A stretch of 64,000 nucleotides of DNA from UBA1672 sp965263215 (GTDB lineage: Bacteria; Pseudomonadota; Alphaproteobacteria; Micavibrionales; Micavibrionaceae): positions 1,426,001-1,490,000 of the forward strand of contig OZ253663.1 in the NCBI GenBank assembly GCA_965263215.1, in the 5' to 3' direction. A program made the translations under genes and the position numbers. Below are positions 17,729 to 26,639 of this stretch, piece after piece. Below the pieces are notes generated by a model. That model was not told the origin of the DNA. It ran no database searches and saw only the letters and a list, made by a program, of their open reading frames with translations. How positions within the stretch are numbered: the stretch's first letter is position 1; each line of letters opens with the position of its first letter.

Positions 17729-18400
17729 TTACAGTTCCAGAGCGCTATCGCCGTCATCTTTTGGCGATGGGATATCTAAATCGTGTGATGGCTGTGGCTG
17801 GTTTCTGATAACATCCGCAACCGTACGTTCCTGACCTTCAAACATGTGCCCGCTGTTTCTGTCTTTGCTTGTGGCTATTTCATGAAGTTCATAGGCCATG
17901 CCAGTTGGTTCAAGTTCAGAAAACATGCGACGCCCAGAATTCTTAAATGATCTTACATCGGATGCTATGATGGTTGTCGGGCTGTCAATTTCTGCCAAAA
18001 CATTTGTATGAACAGGTGTTGGATCAAGCACTGTTATTGATGATACTGGGTGGTTTTTTGCCACTGACATCACTGCTGCACCGCCCATGCTATGACCCGT
18101 CAATTCAAACTGATCAGGTTTGTAGGTATTATCTTTCATGTATCCGTCAATGACGGCTTCTAATCCTGCTGTGAAATGTTTATGCACGTTAAGTGCGTCA
18201 CTCATTTCTAATTCACTGCCACCTAAGTTCGCAATGACCGTTGCCATCCCTCTATCTTCATGGGCATTTGCTATTGCTTGAATAAGCGGAGCGTTTGTAC
18301 TGACTTGTGCGCCGGGTGCAATAAAAACCAATCCGGAAGGCTCATCAGGGATTCTTATTTGTGCTTCTATGCCGTTATATTCAACGTGTTTTTCGAGCAT
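17729..18400 (-). CDS. alpha/beta hydrolase
   Basis: A 223-residue alpha/beta-hydrolase fold protein. The nucleophile elbow is GHSMGG (Ser about 117), the oxyanion region is FIAPGAQVS, and a late NSGHMFEGQE probably gives the catalytic His. There is no signal peptide. The C-terminal 35 residues (PQPSHDLDIPSPKDD onward) are acidic, proline-rich and probably disordered. It overlaps nothing but starts 4 bases after the upstream rhodanese gene, so the two form an operon. The substrate cannot be told. Confidence 0.85.
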   Translation of the reverse strand: MLEKHVEYNGIEAQIRIPDEPSGLVFIAPGAQVSTNAPLIQAIANAHEDRGMATVIANLGGSELEMSDALNVHKHFTAGLEAVIDGYMKDNTYKPDQFELTGHSMGGAAVMSVAKNHPVSSITVLDPTPVHTNVLAEIDSPTTIIASDVRSFKNSGRRMFSELEPTGMAYELHEIATSKDRNSGHMFEGQERTVADVIRNQPQPSHDLDIPSPKDDGDSALEL

Positions 18401-18404
18401 TATA

Positions 18405-19319
18405 TCATCCTGCTTCCGCTTTTGTTACAGGGGTAGGGGAGTCTTCTAAGCCCCACTCGCTCCATGATCCATCATAAACGCTGACATTTTTATAGTCCAA
18501 ATGATAGAGCGCAAGTGCGAGTGCGCATGCGGTGATGCCACTGCCGCATGTAGTAATGATATGATTAGATTGTTGGTTGTTGTCAACAATACCTAATTTT
18601 TCAAACATCTGTTCAAGCTCTTCAGGCGGTTTAAACATGCCATTTTCGTTCACTAAGGAAGATGCCGGTAAGTTTTTCGCATTTGGCATGTGTCCGCTGC
18701 GCATGCCTTCTCGCGGTTCAGGGGTCTTGCCGCTGAAACGCTTTTCCGGGCGTGCATCGATAATCGGGCACATGTTAGTTTCTGAGGCATTTATCACATC
18801 GGACATTTGTACAACCATCTCGCCTTTAAAAGGGTGCGCTGTGTAATGGCTGGTCTTTGGAATGGGAAGGGGACTGTTCTTGGTTTCCAATCCGGCTTTT
18901 TCCCATGCAGGTAATCCACCGTTTAGAACGATCACATTGTCATGACCAAACCCTTTAAACATCCACCAAACGCGCGCCGGCCCCATGGTCATACCGTGCT
19001 GTCCATACATAATTATAATGTCATCATTGTGTATGCCTAGCTCGGATATTGCTGCGCTAAATTGCGCTGCATCGGGAAGCATGTGCGGCAGTGTTGATTC
19101 CTTGTCCGCAATATTTTTTATGTTGAAAAACAGAGCGTCATGAATGCGCTTGTTTCTATAGTTTTCATAAACATCTTCGCTCGAGGTCGGAAGCACGAAG
19201 GTCGTGTCCAGAAACACTAACTTTTTAGCCCGATTGTCTGCTTCTTCTTGAAGTGACGCTATATCAAGGGGATTAATGATCCCTGTTTGTACAAAATGTT
19301 CGATCATAGTTGAGAACAT
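18405..19319 (-). CDS. sulfurtransferase, tandem rhodanese domains
   Basis: A thiosulfate or 3-mercaptopyruvate sulfurtransferase-type protein of 304 residues with two rhodanese domains. The N-terminal, inactive copy is at about 15-155. The C-terminal, catalytic copy has the active loop CGSGITAC (persulfide Cys about 259), and CGSG(I/V)T is the signature of the SseA/mercaptopyruvate group. RPEKRFSGKTPEPREGMRSG matches the conserved interdomain arginine-rich segment. It is co-oriented with, and 4 bases from, the alpha/beta hydrolase gene. No convincing ribosome-binding site is seen before ATG 19319, so the internal ATG encoding MIEHF is an alternative start. Confidence 0.92.
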   Translation of the reverse strand: MFSTMIEHFVQTGIINPLDIASLQEEADNRAKKLVFLDTTFVLPTSSEDVYENYRNKRIHDALFFNIKNIADKESTLPHMLPDAAQFSAAISELGIHNDDIIIMYGQHGMTMGPARVWWMFKGFGHDNVIVLNGGLPAWEKAGLETKNSPLPIPKTSHYTAHPFKGEMVVQMSDVINASETNMCPIIDARPEKRFSGKTPEPREGMRSGHMPNAKNLPASSLVNENGMFKPPEELEQMFEKLGIVDNNQQSNHIITTCGSGITACALALALYHLDYKNVSVYDGSWSEWGLEDSPTPVTKAEAG

Positions 19320-19381
19320 ACACGTTTTATGTTTATCTTGAAAAGTAAGTTCTTGCGCAATCCAAAAATACAGGAGTTTCT

Positions 19382-20128
19382 ATGGAACGCGAAAAAGTCG
19401 ATAAGATTATCAACATTTCTGTAAAAGTGTTGTTTTCAGCGCTTTTTGTTATCATGTTCTTTGCTGTTATGCGCATAGAAGCGACCAAAAAGCCGCAAGA
19501 AGAAATAGACGCCATTTTGGAACAGCAGAAGGAAGATCTTGATCGGTTGTTGGCTGGAAAGTCTTTGAATGAGAACTTGCCCGAGACATGGCCTGCGAAG
19601 ATGAATAAGCCTTACCCTGAGATTGAGCTTATAGATAAGGATGGAAAGGCCTTTAAACTTTCGGATCTAAAAGGAAAGGTGATTATTTTAAGCTTCCTGG
19701 ATATGTCATCACCAACTTCACAAGCTCAGTCAGGTGCCGGTTTGTCGGGCACATACGGTCTAACGCAAGATAAAGACCCACTCGCTGAAACCTTTGATGA
19801 TGTGTTGCGTAAGGTGGGCGATGGAAATTTGGTGTTGCCGCACCCTGACGTTTTGCAGGTTAATGTTCTTGTTTACAAGCAAGATGGCGGGCAGCCAACC
19901 GTCGATGAAGCCGCAAATTGGGCGGCACATTTCGATTTAGAGCGTGAAAATGGTGTGATTGTGGCTGTGCCCCAAAAAGATATAAGGAGTGAAGAAAGTG
20001 AAAAAATTGTCAATGGATTTCAGTTGATTGATAAAAATCACATTCTGCGCGTTGATTCATCGGGGCCAGAACCGAAACATAATTTGAAAATGACATTGAT
20101 ACCCTTGGTATCTAAATTGTTGCGCTAA
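19382..20128 (+). CDS. membrane-anchored redoxin-like protein lacking CxxC
   Basis: A 248-residue protein with an N-terminal membrane anchor (residues about 9-30, ISVKVLFSALFVIMFFAVM) and a thioredoxin-fold domain facing the periplasm. The fold entry PYPEIELIDKDGKAFKLSDL followed by GKVIILSF is the AhpC/TlpA/ResA pattern. Where CxxC or a peroxidatic Cys should follow there is LDMSSPTSQ, and the protein has no cysteine at all. It is therefore a non-redox member, perhaps a scaffold or binding protein. AGGAG precedes the ATG. It is divergent from the rhodanese gene. Confidence 0.75.
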   Translation: MEREKVDKIINISVKVLFSALFVIMFFAVMRIEATKKPQEEIDAILEQQKEDLDRLLAGKSLNENLPETWPAKMNKPYPEIELIDKDGKAFKLSDLKGKVIILSFLDMSSPTSQAQSGAGLSGTYGLTQDKDPLAETFDDVLRKVGDGNLVLPHPDVLQVNVLVYKQDGGQPTVDEAANWAAHFDLERENGVIVAVPQKDIRSEESEKIVNGFQLIDKNHILRVDSSGPEPKHNLKMTLIPLVSKLLR

Positions 20129-20185
20129 ATAACAAAATTACTGTAAAGTTACAAAAAGCACACTTATAAAACGTAGAATGTTGTT

Positions 20186-20632
20186 ATGAGACCTAGATAC
20201 ACAGATATACGTGATAAAACATTTATTATGCTCACTGACTTGGATTTTGACCAGCAAGAGGCCTATGCCTTGAGTATTCACAATTACATTGATAATCCTG
20301 ATGATTATGCGGAAATGACAGAGTATCTCAATTTGTTTAACCGCGAAGATAGTCTTGTTGCATTCATGAATAATAGTGTGAGTGATGCTGATGTTGTGAA
20401 TTATGACGATAAACTACATCCGTCATTGTTAGAGATTAGAAATCGTTTGGACGAAATGAGCCTCAGCAATTCCGGAGAAAATCATAATATGGCACGTAGA
20501 TTAGCATTTTTTCTGTTGGCTGATATGAAAGATGATTTTGATTGGCACATGGCAGGGACACAAAAAAAACAAGGGTATAATGATGAGGGGGGTGGATCCA
20601 ATCACTCAGCGGATAGTTTTGATATGATGTGA
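20186..20632 (+). CDS. hypothetical protein
   Basis: A 148-residue acidic protein, mostly helical, rich in Asp, Asn and Met. It has no signal peptide, no membrane segment and no recognisable motif. The C-terminal tail after about residue 125 is low-complexity (GGGSNHSADSFD). It lies 57 bases after the redoxin-like gene and 25 bases before the 319-residue gene, so the three may be one transcript. Confidence 0.6.
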   Translation: MRPRYTDIRDKTFIMLTDLDFDQQEAYALSIHNYIDNPDDYAEMTEYLNLFNREDSLVAFMNNSVSDADVVNYDDKLHPSLLEIRNRLDEMSLSNSGENHNMARRLAFFLLADMKDDFDWHMAGTQKKQGYNDEGGGSNHSADSFDMM

Positions 20633-20657
20633 TTGACGCGGGTTTGCTTATAGAAAA

Positions 20658-21617
20658 TTGAAAATAAAAGTACGTGATAATTTTGGTGGTTTGTTAGAGT
20701 CTTTTGGGAAGTCGTATGCTGCGATTAATGATAAGGCCATCGAAAGTCTTGAGAGATTTTTTGAAGAAGGTCTCGGCACTGATCATCCTCGTATGAAATA
20801 CCTCATGACAAAAGATGCCTACAGCTTTCGGGTTTTGGGTAATAATGCGCCTGGTGGACCGCGTGTGGTTATGGCCAAGGCCAATGATGATCAGTTTGTT
20901 CCGATTTTTATCGGAAAGCACAGTGATTATGACCGTTATTTGCGCGGCAATAAAATAGAATTGCAAATTGAAGAAGTGCAAGCAGGAAAGAGGCTTGTTG
21001 ATCTGGAAACAGATAATTACAAAAAGTCTGTTGAAACCGTAGTAGAGCTTGATCCAGTACCTCGGGATAGGTTGGAATTTACACAATTCAGTACGCCGGA
21101 AGAGGGGCGCTATATTACGTGTAAATCGGCGAATTTATACTTTTCGGAGGCGCAGTTAGCTGTCTTTGAGCGCGTTTCGTTTGAAATGGATACTACATCT
21201 ATTGATGATGCCGCTGTTAAAATGGCCATGGAAGATTTAAAAACGGCGAAATCAATTGTGATGGAGAGCAAACCATCAGAGCTTAAGGATGGCGTGGAAA
21301 CGTTTCAGATGGTTTATCATGAGGTTGGGCAAGATTCTGAAACCCGATCTAAAGTTTTTGATCATCTTGGTGTTAAGCAGGATTGGAGTTCATCGAATAA
21401 CTATGATGATTGCGATGAACATATTAATGGCGATACGCTAACTACAAATGGTCACGGTGACAGCTTCGAACAAACAATACTTTTGATGGCGGACTTTCAA
21501 GAGCGTTCAGAGGATGGTGTTTTTGCAGATCATGTGCTTGCCGCAAGTATTGGTGTTGAATTGTTGGATGATTCTGAAGTAGCAGAATACGAGGAGATGC
21601 CTAGCGGTGTATCTTAA
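20658..21617 (+). CDS. hypothetical protein with a RelE-like N-terminal segment
   Basis: A 319-residue protein starting with TTG at 20658; there is no ATG near and the ribosome-binding site is weak. Residues about 50-95 (AYSFRVLGNN then PRVVMAKANDDQFVPIFIG and KHSDYDRYL) resemble the beta-sheet core of RelE/Txe-fold toxins, where a strand is followed by an HxxxY segment. The similarity is by eye only. The remainder is acidic, helical, with an Asn/Asp-rich linker at about 245-265 and no recognised domain. It follows the 148-residue gene. The region after it (21618-21750) holds no gene. Confidence 0.55.
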   Translation: MKIKVRDNFGGLLESFGKSYAAINDKAIESLERFFEEGLGTDHPRMKYLMTKDAYSFRVLGNNAPGGPRVVMAKANDDQFVPIFIGKHSDYDRYLRGNKIELQIEEVQAGKRLVDLETDNYKKSVETVVELDPVPRDRLEFTQFSTPEEGRYITCKSANLYFSEAQLAVFERVSFEMDTTSIDDAAVKMAMEDLKTAKSIVMESKPSELKDGVETFQMVYHEVGQDSETRSKVFDHLGVKQDWSSSNNYDDCDEHINGDTLTTNGHGDSFEQTILLMADFQERSEDGVFADHVLAASIGVELLDDSEVAEYEEMPSGVS

Positions 21618-21750
21618 ATAAGGCGCAACAAATGTGTGATAATGTATATTATGGAAAATAATATATTGTTGTCAAAAGAGGGCGCTTATTAATTACTTCT
21701 ATCCCAAGCCACAATTTCTCAGTATCACTGGCCACGTATCTCTAATAATT

Positions 21751-24700
21751 CTATTTGTTAACACGGGCCGTCTCAGGCTCAGGCATTCTTATAATCTGAT
21801 ATTGTTGTCCTGATTTAAATGTGCCGTGCATAATATCTTTCTTACCATCAGGCCAAATTATTTCAATTTCTGAAACGCTATTAGCGTCATGTAATCCGAA
21901 ATGTGCGATTGGTTGATTATATGAACGAAAACCACCGCTGGCTTTAATAATACGCATTTGACGCATAACGCGCTCTGGTCGTTCATGTTGTGTATATGTA
22001 TGGCTAATGATGATTTGCGCGCCCACAGCGTGCGTGTTTAATGACGCTTGATCCACCAGTAGAAATTCTATGGCGCTATTTGTGGATTCATTCACGTAAA
22101 CACTGACAGGTGCATCATTTTGCACTGTGATGATGTCCAGATCACCATCATTATCAAAATCCGTGTAGCTATATGCGCTGGCTGGCGTGTAATTTTCTAA
22201 ACCAAACTTTTCAGTTGCGTCTTCAAACTTACCGTCACCAATATTCTTGTAAAAAATGTTCGTTGATAAGGTCATCGGTAAATTATAGCCATTCACCACA
22301 TATAAATCCTGCCAACCATCATTATTTAAATCTGCGAAACGCGCGTTCCATGTCCAGGCACCATAACCGACACCAAGTTCGTTGGCTTGTTCAACAAAAG
22401 AGACGCGCCCTCCTTCACTCGAATTCCGCAACAGTGCGTTATGTAAAGACTCATTTGATATCTTTAAGTGACCAGTAAAATCATAAGTTTCTTGCATGTT
22501 TTTTTCTGCGTTGCCCATACCATGACAAAAACTGTTATAGCGCTCTGATGCCTTGTTTTTATAGTGTCTGGGGTTAGAAAACATATTACGTGTATTACAG
22601 AAATATTTGTACCCAAGCATGTGCCTGAGACACTTTGCTTTATTAATATAATCTGTTAGCCCGTTGCACGCGTCACTAATGTAATTAGAAGCCTTTGAGA
22701 GTGATGATTTTAACGCTATCTCATTGTTACAGTTGTTTTTTTCTGGTTTATCTTGATTGGCGCAATAATCAGAATAGGCAATTTGTTTGTCTGCAATTTT
22801 GGACATGGAGCGCATAAATTGACCCGTATATGCGATTTGACCAATGTAATAATCCGGCTTTAAATCGTTATCAATATCACCCTGATCTATGCTCATGGTT
22901 GTTTGTGCGCCTAAAAATCCTTTTATCGTGCCTTCATCTGGAATACTAAACGCACCGTTTTTATTGTTAAGTAAAATCAAATCGGAGTGATCTCCAAGCA
23001 AATAGTCATTTCCAATATATAAATCCGGGTAACCGTCTTGATTAAAATCAGAAAACAGGCTGGTGAGTGTTTCAGCATTAAGTCCGGGAAGCTCTGATTG
23101 TGTAAAAACGCCCCCCTCTTCCTGTGTTAGTAACCAATTTTGCGAATTTGAGGCATCTATGAATGTGGGGCCTACGCTCCAATTTCCCATAAAGATGTCC
23201 AGATCTCCATCGAGGTCAATATCCGCGAATGACATGCTCATCGCTGTGCCTGCATGGGTTGATAAGGAAATAAGGTTTTCTTTTAAAAATGAGCCGTTTT
23301 TGTTGTAAATGACAAAGTTTTTACCGCTAAATGTAGAAAAAACAATATCGTTCCAGCCATCCCCATTTAAGTCAACCAAGGCCACAGTAATCGCTTCTTG
23401 CGTGTTTTCAGGTAAGGGCAGCCTCTGCCTCATGAATTTTTTACCACCGATATTCGTATAAAGCAGTAAATTGGGCCTGACTTCATGATCTCCCATAAGC
23501 AGTATATCCGCCCATCCATCATTATGAACATCCGCTACGGCGACAGACATTGTGTTTCTTGCGACATGGTCTGATAGACCCGTAATATAAGAAATACTGT
23601 ATGGCTGCTCTATACCGATGGTTTCGCCAATTATTTCAGAAAAAGGCTTGTCGCCTTTTGGCTGTATCTGAGATTTGTTTTTCGACCATTTTACTTCAAT
23701 ATTTTTAGGTTTTTCTTCGATTAAGTCGGTTGGAACTGGCTGAAAAATAACTTTGTTGCCATCAATCAGGGGTTTTAACTTATCAAAGGAATGTGCCTTA
23801 TCTGTACGATACAATATTGGATCAAAATAATTATCTTCATTGGCAACAATGTTTGGCTTATCGGGTGATTGATTTTCTTTTAAATCAACGCTCTGTTCTG
23901 TGTGTTGGTAAGCCTGCGATACCGTCATGCTTTCAAAGTAAAGCGACAAAACGCCAGTTAAAAATCCTAAGCCGGCCGTTGTTAAGAACAAGAATCCTGC
24001 AAGGCGAAATGAAACAGATCGCCAGATGATAAAAAACGCATAAATACTGAACGAGCCCAGAGTAAATAGGAATACGGCGACATATTGAATGGGTACGCCT
24101 GCCTGTAGCAACACTGATGATAGAACCACATCAAAAGCCATGGGTGATGGCAGCAAGGCTCCGAATATCGATAGAGCAAGCATAAGTACGATCATTATAG
24201 GCATTGTAATATTGTCGCTGATTGATTGGATATCAGACCATGGCGTTATGACTGTGAAAATGCTACCCATAAAGCCTGCTAAAAACATAAGGGGCAAGGC
24301 GACTTTCAATAAATACAGGAAGTTTCTAAGATAGGTGTATATAAACCATATCGCTGCCCCACTCCACGTTTCTTGTTTGTCCGTTAAGGCTTGATCGACG
24401 ACATTTTCAATTTCACAAACCTCTGCACTGTTCTGAGCAGATGTTTCTTTTTCAAAAAGATAGTGACAGGATAAAGGGATGATCAACAATATAAAAAATA
24501 GCGTGAGTAATAGCTTTATGGTGACCAAATATAGCGGAAACATCGAAAACGCCATGACAAGAACGACAACATTCAATGTCGGCGAGGCAATTAATGCGGA
24601 TAGTGATGTTTGGAGGCTGCTGCCTGCGGCATGAAGCGCGCGCGCGATAGGTGCCGCGCAATTCACACATACGCCCAATGGTGCGCCCAGTCCCATGCCG

Positions 24701-25077
24701 AACAGGCTATTGATAAATCCTGATTTGAATTGTTTGCGCCGTATCAATGGCAATAATGATAAAAAACATGCCCCCATCAAAAAAGAAAAGCTCATCCCTT
24801 TTTTGTTGGTATCAATCCAGTTTATGGTTTCGGCGAATACTTTTTCCCAGAATGAAAAGCTTTCATCGACTGTGATAACAGGAGAAAATCCAAGATTAGC
24901 GAGAGGAGAATTATTGCCGATGACGGCCTTTGCGGATAATTCGGGGTAGCGCGATGTTGTCCAAAAATAAAGGCATAGTATGGATGTGTAAATTGATAAT
25001 AATATCAGCGGCTTAATTGCATTTTTGACCAGCATAAATTTGCGCTCGTTTTCAAGTTTCCAGAACCAAACCATCAT
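21751..25077 (-). CDS. ArsP-type permease fused to FG-GAP/UnbV extracellular region
   Basis: A 1108-residue protein of two parts. The N-terminal 375 residues form a multi-pass permease of the ArsP/DUF318 family, with the signature LGVCVNCAAPIARALHAAG (about 132-150) followed by TSLSALIASPTLNVVVL. After an Asn/Lys-rich linker come at least seven FG-GAP/VCBS repeats with Ca-binding loops (VDLNGDGWNDI, ADIDLDGDLDI, SDFNQDGYPDL, ADLNNDGWQDL, TDFDNDGDLDI). A C-terminal ASPIC/UnbV domain ends in IEIIWPDGKKDIMHG. The family exports metal or metalloid compounds; the propeller could bind a ligand outside the membrane. The start is uncertain: ATG 25077 overlaps the upstream MBL gene by 26 bases, and ATG 25035 avoids this. 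It is last in the operon. Confidence 0.9.
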   Translation of the reverse strand: MMVWFWKLENERKFMLVKNAIKPLILLSIYTSILCLYFWTTSRYPELSAKAVIGNNSPLANLGFSPVITVDESFSFWEKVFAETINWIDTNKKGMSFSFLMGACFLSLLPLIRRKQFKSGFINSLFGMGLGAPLGVCVNCAAPIARALHAAGSSLQTSLSALIASPTLNVVVLVMAFSMFPLYLVTIKLLLTLFFILLIIPLSCHYLFEKETSAQNSAEVCEIENVVDQALTDKQETWSGAAIWFIYTYLRNFLYLLKVALPLMFLAGFMGSIFTVITPWSDIQSISDNITMPIMIVLMLALSIFGALLPSPMAFDVVLSSVLLQAGVPIQYVAVFLFTLGSFSIYAFFIIWRSVSFRLAGFLFLTTAGLGFLTGVLSLYFESMTVSQAYQHTEQSVDLKENQSPDKPNIVANEDNYFDPILYRTDKAHSFDKLKPLIDGNKVIFQPVPTDLIEEKPKNIEVKWSKNKSQIQPKGDKPFSEIIGETIGIEQPYSISYITGLSDHVARNTMSVAVADVHNDGWADILLMGDHEVRPNLLLYTNIGGKKFMRQRLPLPENTQEAITVALVDLNGDGWNDIVFSTFSGKNFVIYNKNGSFLKENLISLSTHAGTAMSMSFADIDLDGDLDIFMGNWSVGPTFIDASNSQNWLLTQEEGGVFTQSELPGLNAETLTSLFSDFNQDGYPDLYIGNDYLLGDHSDLILLNNKNGAFSIPDEGTIKGFLGAQTTMSIDQGDIDNDLKPDYYIGQIAYTGQFMRSMSKIADKQIAYSDYCANQDKPEKNNCNNEIALKSSLSKASNYISDACNGLTDYINKAKCLRHMLGYKYFCNTRNMFSNPRHYKNKASERYNSFCHGMGNAEKNMQETYDFTGHLKISNESLHNALLRNSSEGGRVSFVEQANELGVGYGAWTWNARFADLNNDGWQDLYVVNGYNLPMTLSTNIFYKNIGDGKFEDATEKFGLENYTPASAYSYTDFDNDGDLDIITVQNDAPVSVYVNESTNSAIEFLLVDQASLNTHAVGAQIIISHTYTQHERPERVMRQMRIIKASGGFRSYNQPIAHFGLHDANSVSEIEIIWPDGKKDIMHGTFKSGQQYQIIRMPEPETARVNK

Positions 25078-25843
25078 AGGCAGGATAGAAACCTTTTGGC
25101 AAATTATTCAAGAGCGTTTGATAATCCATTAATGAAGACAGGCACGTCACGTAGACTTGTTCCGCTTGAATATATTCGTTGTATTCGTATAGAGCATCTA
25201 GGCAGGCATGTACGTCATTATTGGGGCTGTTATACCCTGCGCCGTCGACAATCCATGTTTTAGAGCCCTTGATAACATCTAAGGCCTTATCATTAAGACG
25301 TTTCATGTCCACACAGTAAGATACATCACCAAAACGATATCCAACGGTTGTGCATGTGCCATGATCCATTTCAAATGGAATATAAGTAATATCCTTGAAT
25401 GTTTGAGGTTGATCAAAATCATTCTCATTGAACGGATGAGCCTCAAGGATGACCGGATAAAAATAATCGTGGTTGCCACCCTTAAACAAATACTGAAAAC
25501 GCCCTGCTATGTCGTCTAATGCGCTTTGCCTACCGAAACATGGAATAGGCGTTCTATTGTTTCGAAAATAAAGTGATCTTAAATCATCAATACCATGGCA
25601 ATGATCGCTATGTTGGTGCGTGTAAAAAACACAATCAAGGTTGTTGATATTGAACATATTCATCTGGTGTCTGAAATCCGCACCAGTATCAATAACAATG
25701 GTTGTATCATCCGATTGTACAGCCAAAGCGCATTTTGTACGCCTATTCTTTGGCTCGTTCGGGTCACATGCGCCCCAATAATTGCCAACGGCGGGCACGC
25801 CCGAAGAATTACCGCATCCTAGTAATGTGATTTTCAGGCTCAT
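25052..25843 (-). CDS. MBL-fold metallo-hydrolase (PhnP-like)
   Basis: A metallo-beta-lactamase-fold phosphodiesterase-type protein of 263 residues. The metal-binding signature THQHSDHCHG (HxHxDH) is at about residues 77-86, the opening LLGCGNSSGVPAVG is typical of the PhnP/RNase Z group, and the late acidic ligand is in VDMKRLN. The family cleaves cyclic phosphates and related esters. It is commonly placed after tatD in alphaproteobacterial metG operons. It overlaps tatD by 4 bases. Confidence 0.92.
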   Translation of the reverse strand: MSLKITLLGCGNSSGVPAVGNYWGACDPNEPKNRRTKCALAVQSDDTTIVIDTGADFRHQMNMFNINNLDCVFYTHQHSDHCHGIDDLRSLYFRNNRTPIPCFGRQSALDDIAGRFQYLFKGGNHDYFYPVILEAHPFNENDFDQPQTFKDITYIPFEMDHGTCTTVGYRFGDVSYCVDMKRLNDKALDVIKGSKTWIVDGAGYNSPNNDVHACLDALYEYNEYIQAEQVYVTCLSSLMDYQTLLNNLPKGFYPAYDGLVLET

Positions 25844-26637
25844 ACGAGTTTCGCCTTCTTAAACAATCTAAAAAAATTATCTGTTGTTATTTTTGCAAAT
25901 TCTTCGACGTCTATGCCATATAATTCCGCAAGATAAGCCCCAGTATGTGCCACATAAGCCGGTTCGTTGACTTTGCCGCGATACGGCATAGGGGCAAGAA
26001 ACGGCGCGTCGGTTTCCACCAGAACGCGGTCTAACGGCACGATTTTGGCAGTTTCACGCAATTCATCGGCCTTTTTGAACGTCACCATGCCTGAAAAGGA
26101 AATATAGAACCCCATTTCAAGCGCATGCTCCGCGAGCCATTGTTTGGAGCTAAAACAATGCATCACACCTGATAGATCTGTGCCCTGCCCCTCCTCTGTC
26201 ATGATGGCTGCGGTGTCTTCTTCTGCATCGCGTGTATGGACGACCATGGGCACATCGGCCTCTATACAGGCGCGGATATGCTTGCGGAAGGATTCCTGTT
26301 GATCTGGCCTTGGGGAATTATCGTAAAAGTAATCAAGGCCCGTTTCACCAATAGCAACAACGTTATCGTTGGACTGCACAAGCTTAACGATATCCGCTTG
26401 GCTAAACGTTTTTTCCGCTTCCAATCCTGCATCATGCGGGTGCGTGCCAACACTGCACCAGACATTATCGTTGCCTGATGTGATTTCAAACAGGGAATCC
26501 AGATCTTCGGACATGCGGCAACATATACTCACCATGCCATCAACACCGGCCTGCTTTGCGGATTCAATGATGGCGGTTGCATCGCCTTTATCTTGAATGC
26601 CGGAATGATTGAGATGGCAATGCGAGTCGATCCACAT
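25840..26637 (-). CDS. tatD: TatD family hydrolase
   Basis: A metal-dependent 3'-5' DNase and D-aminoacyl-tRNA-deacylase-type TIM-barrel hydrolase, 265 residues (YcfH/TatD). Motifs are DSHCHLN at the start, GTHPHDA, IGETGLDYFYD, MVVHTRDAEEDT and LVETDAPFLAPMP, which include the metal ligands His, Glu and Asp. It sits 2 bases after metG and overlaps the MBL gene, as in the conserved operon. Confidence 0.95.
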   Translation of the reverse strand: MWIDSHCHLNHSGIQDKGDATAIIESAKQAGVDGMVSICCRMSEDLDSLFEITSGNDNVWCSVGTHPHDAGLEAEKTFSQADIVKLVQSNDNVVAIGETGLDYFYDNSPRPDQQESFRKHIRACIEADVPMVVHTRDAEEDTAAIMTEEGQGTDLSGVMHCFSSKQWLAEHALEMGFYISFSGMVTFKKADELRETAKIVPLDRVLVETDAPFLAPMPYRGKVNEPAYVAHTGAYLAELYGIDVEEFAKITTDNFFRLFKKAKLV

Positions 26638-26639
26638 TT

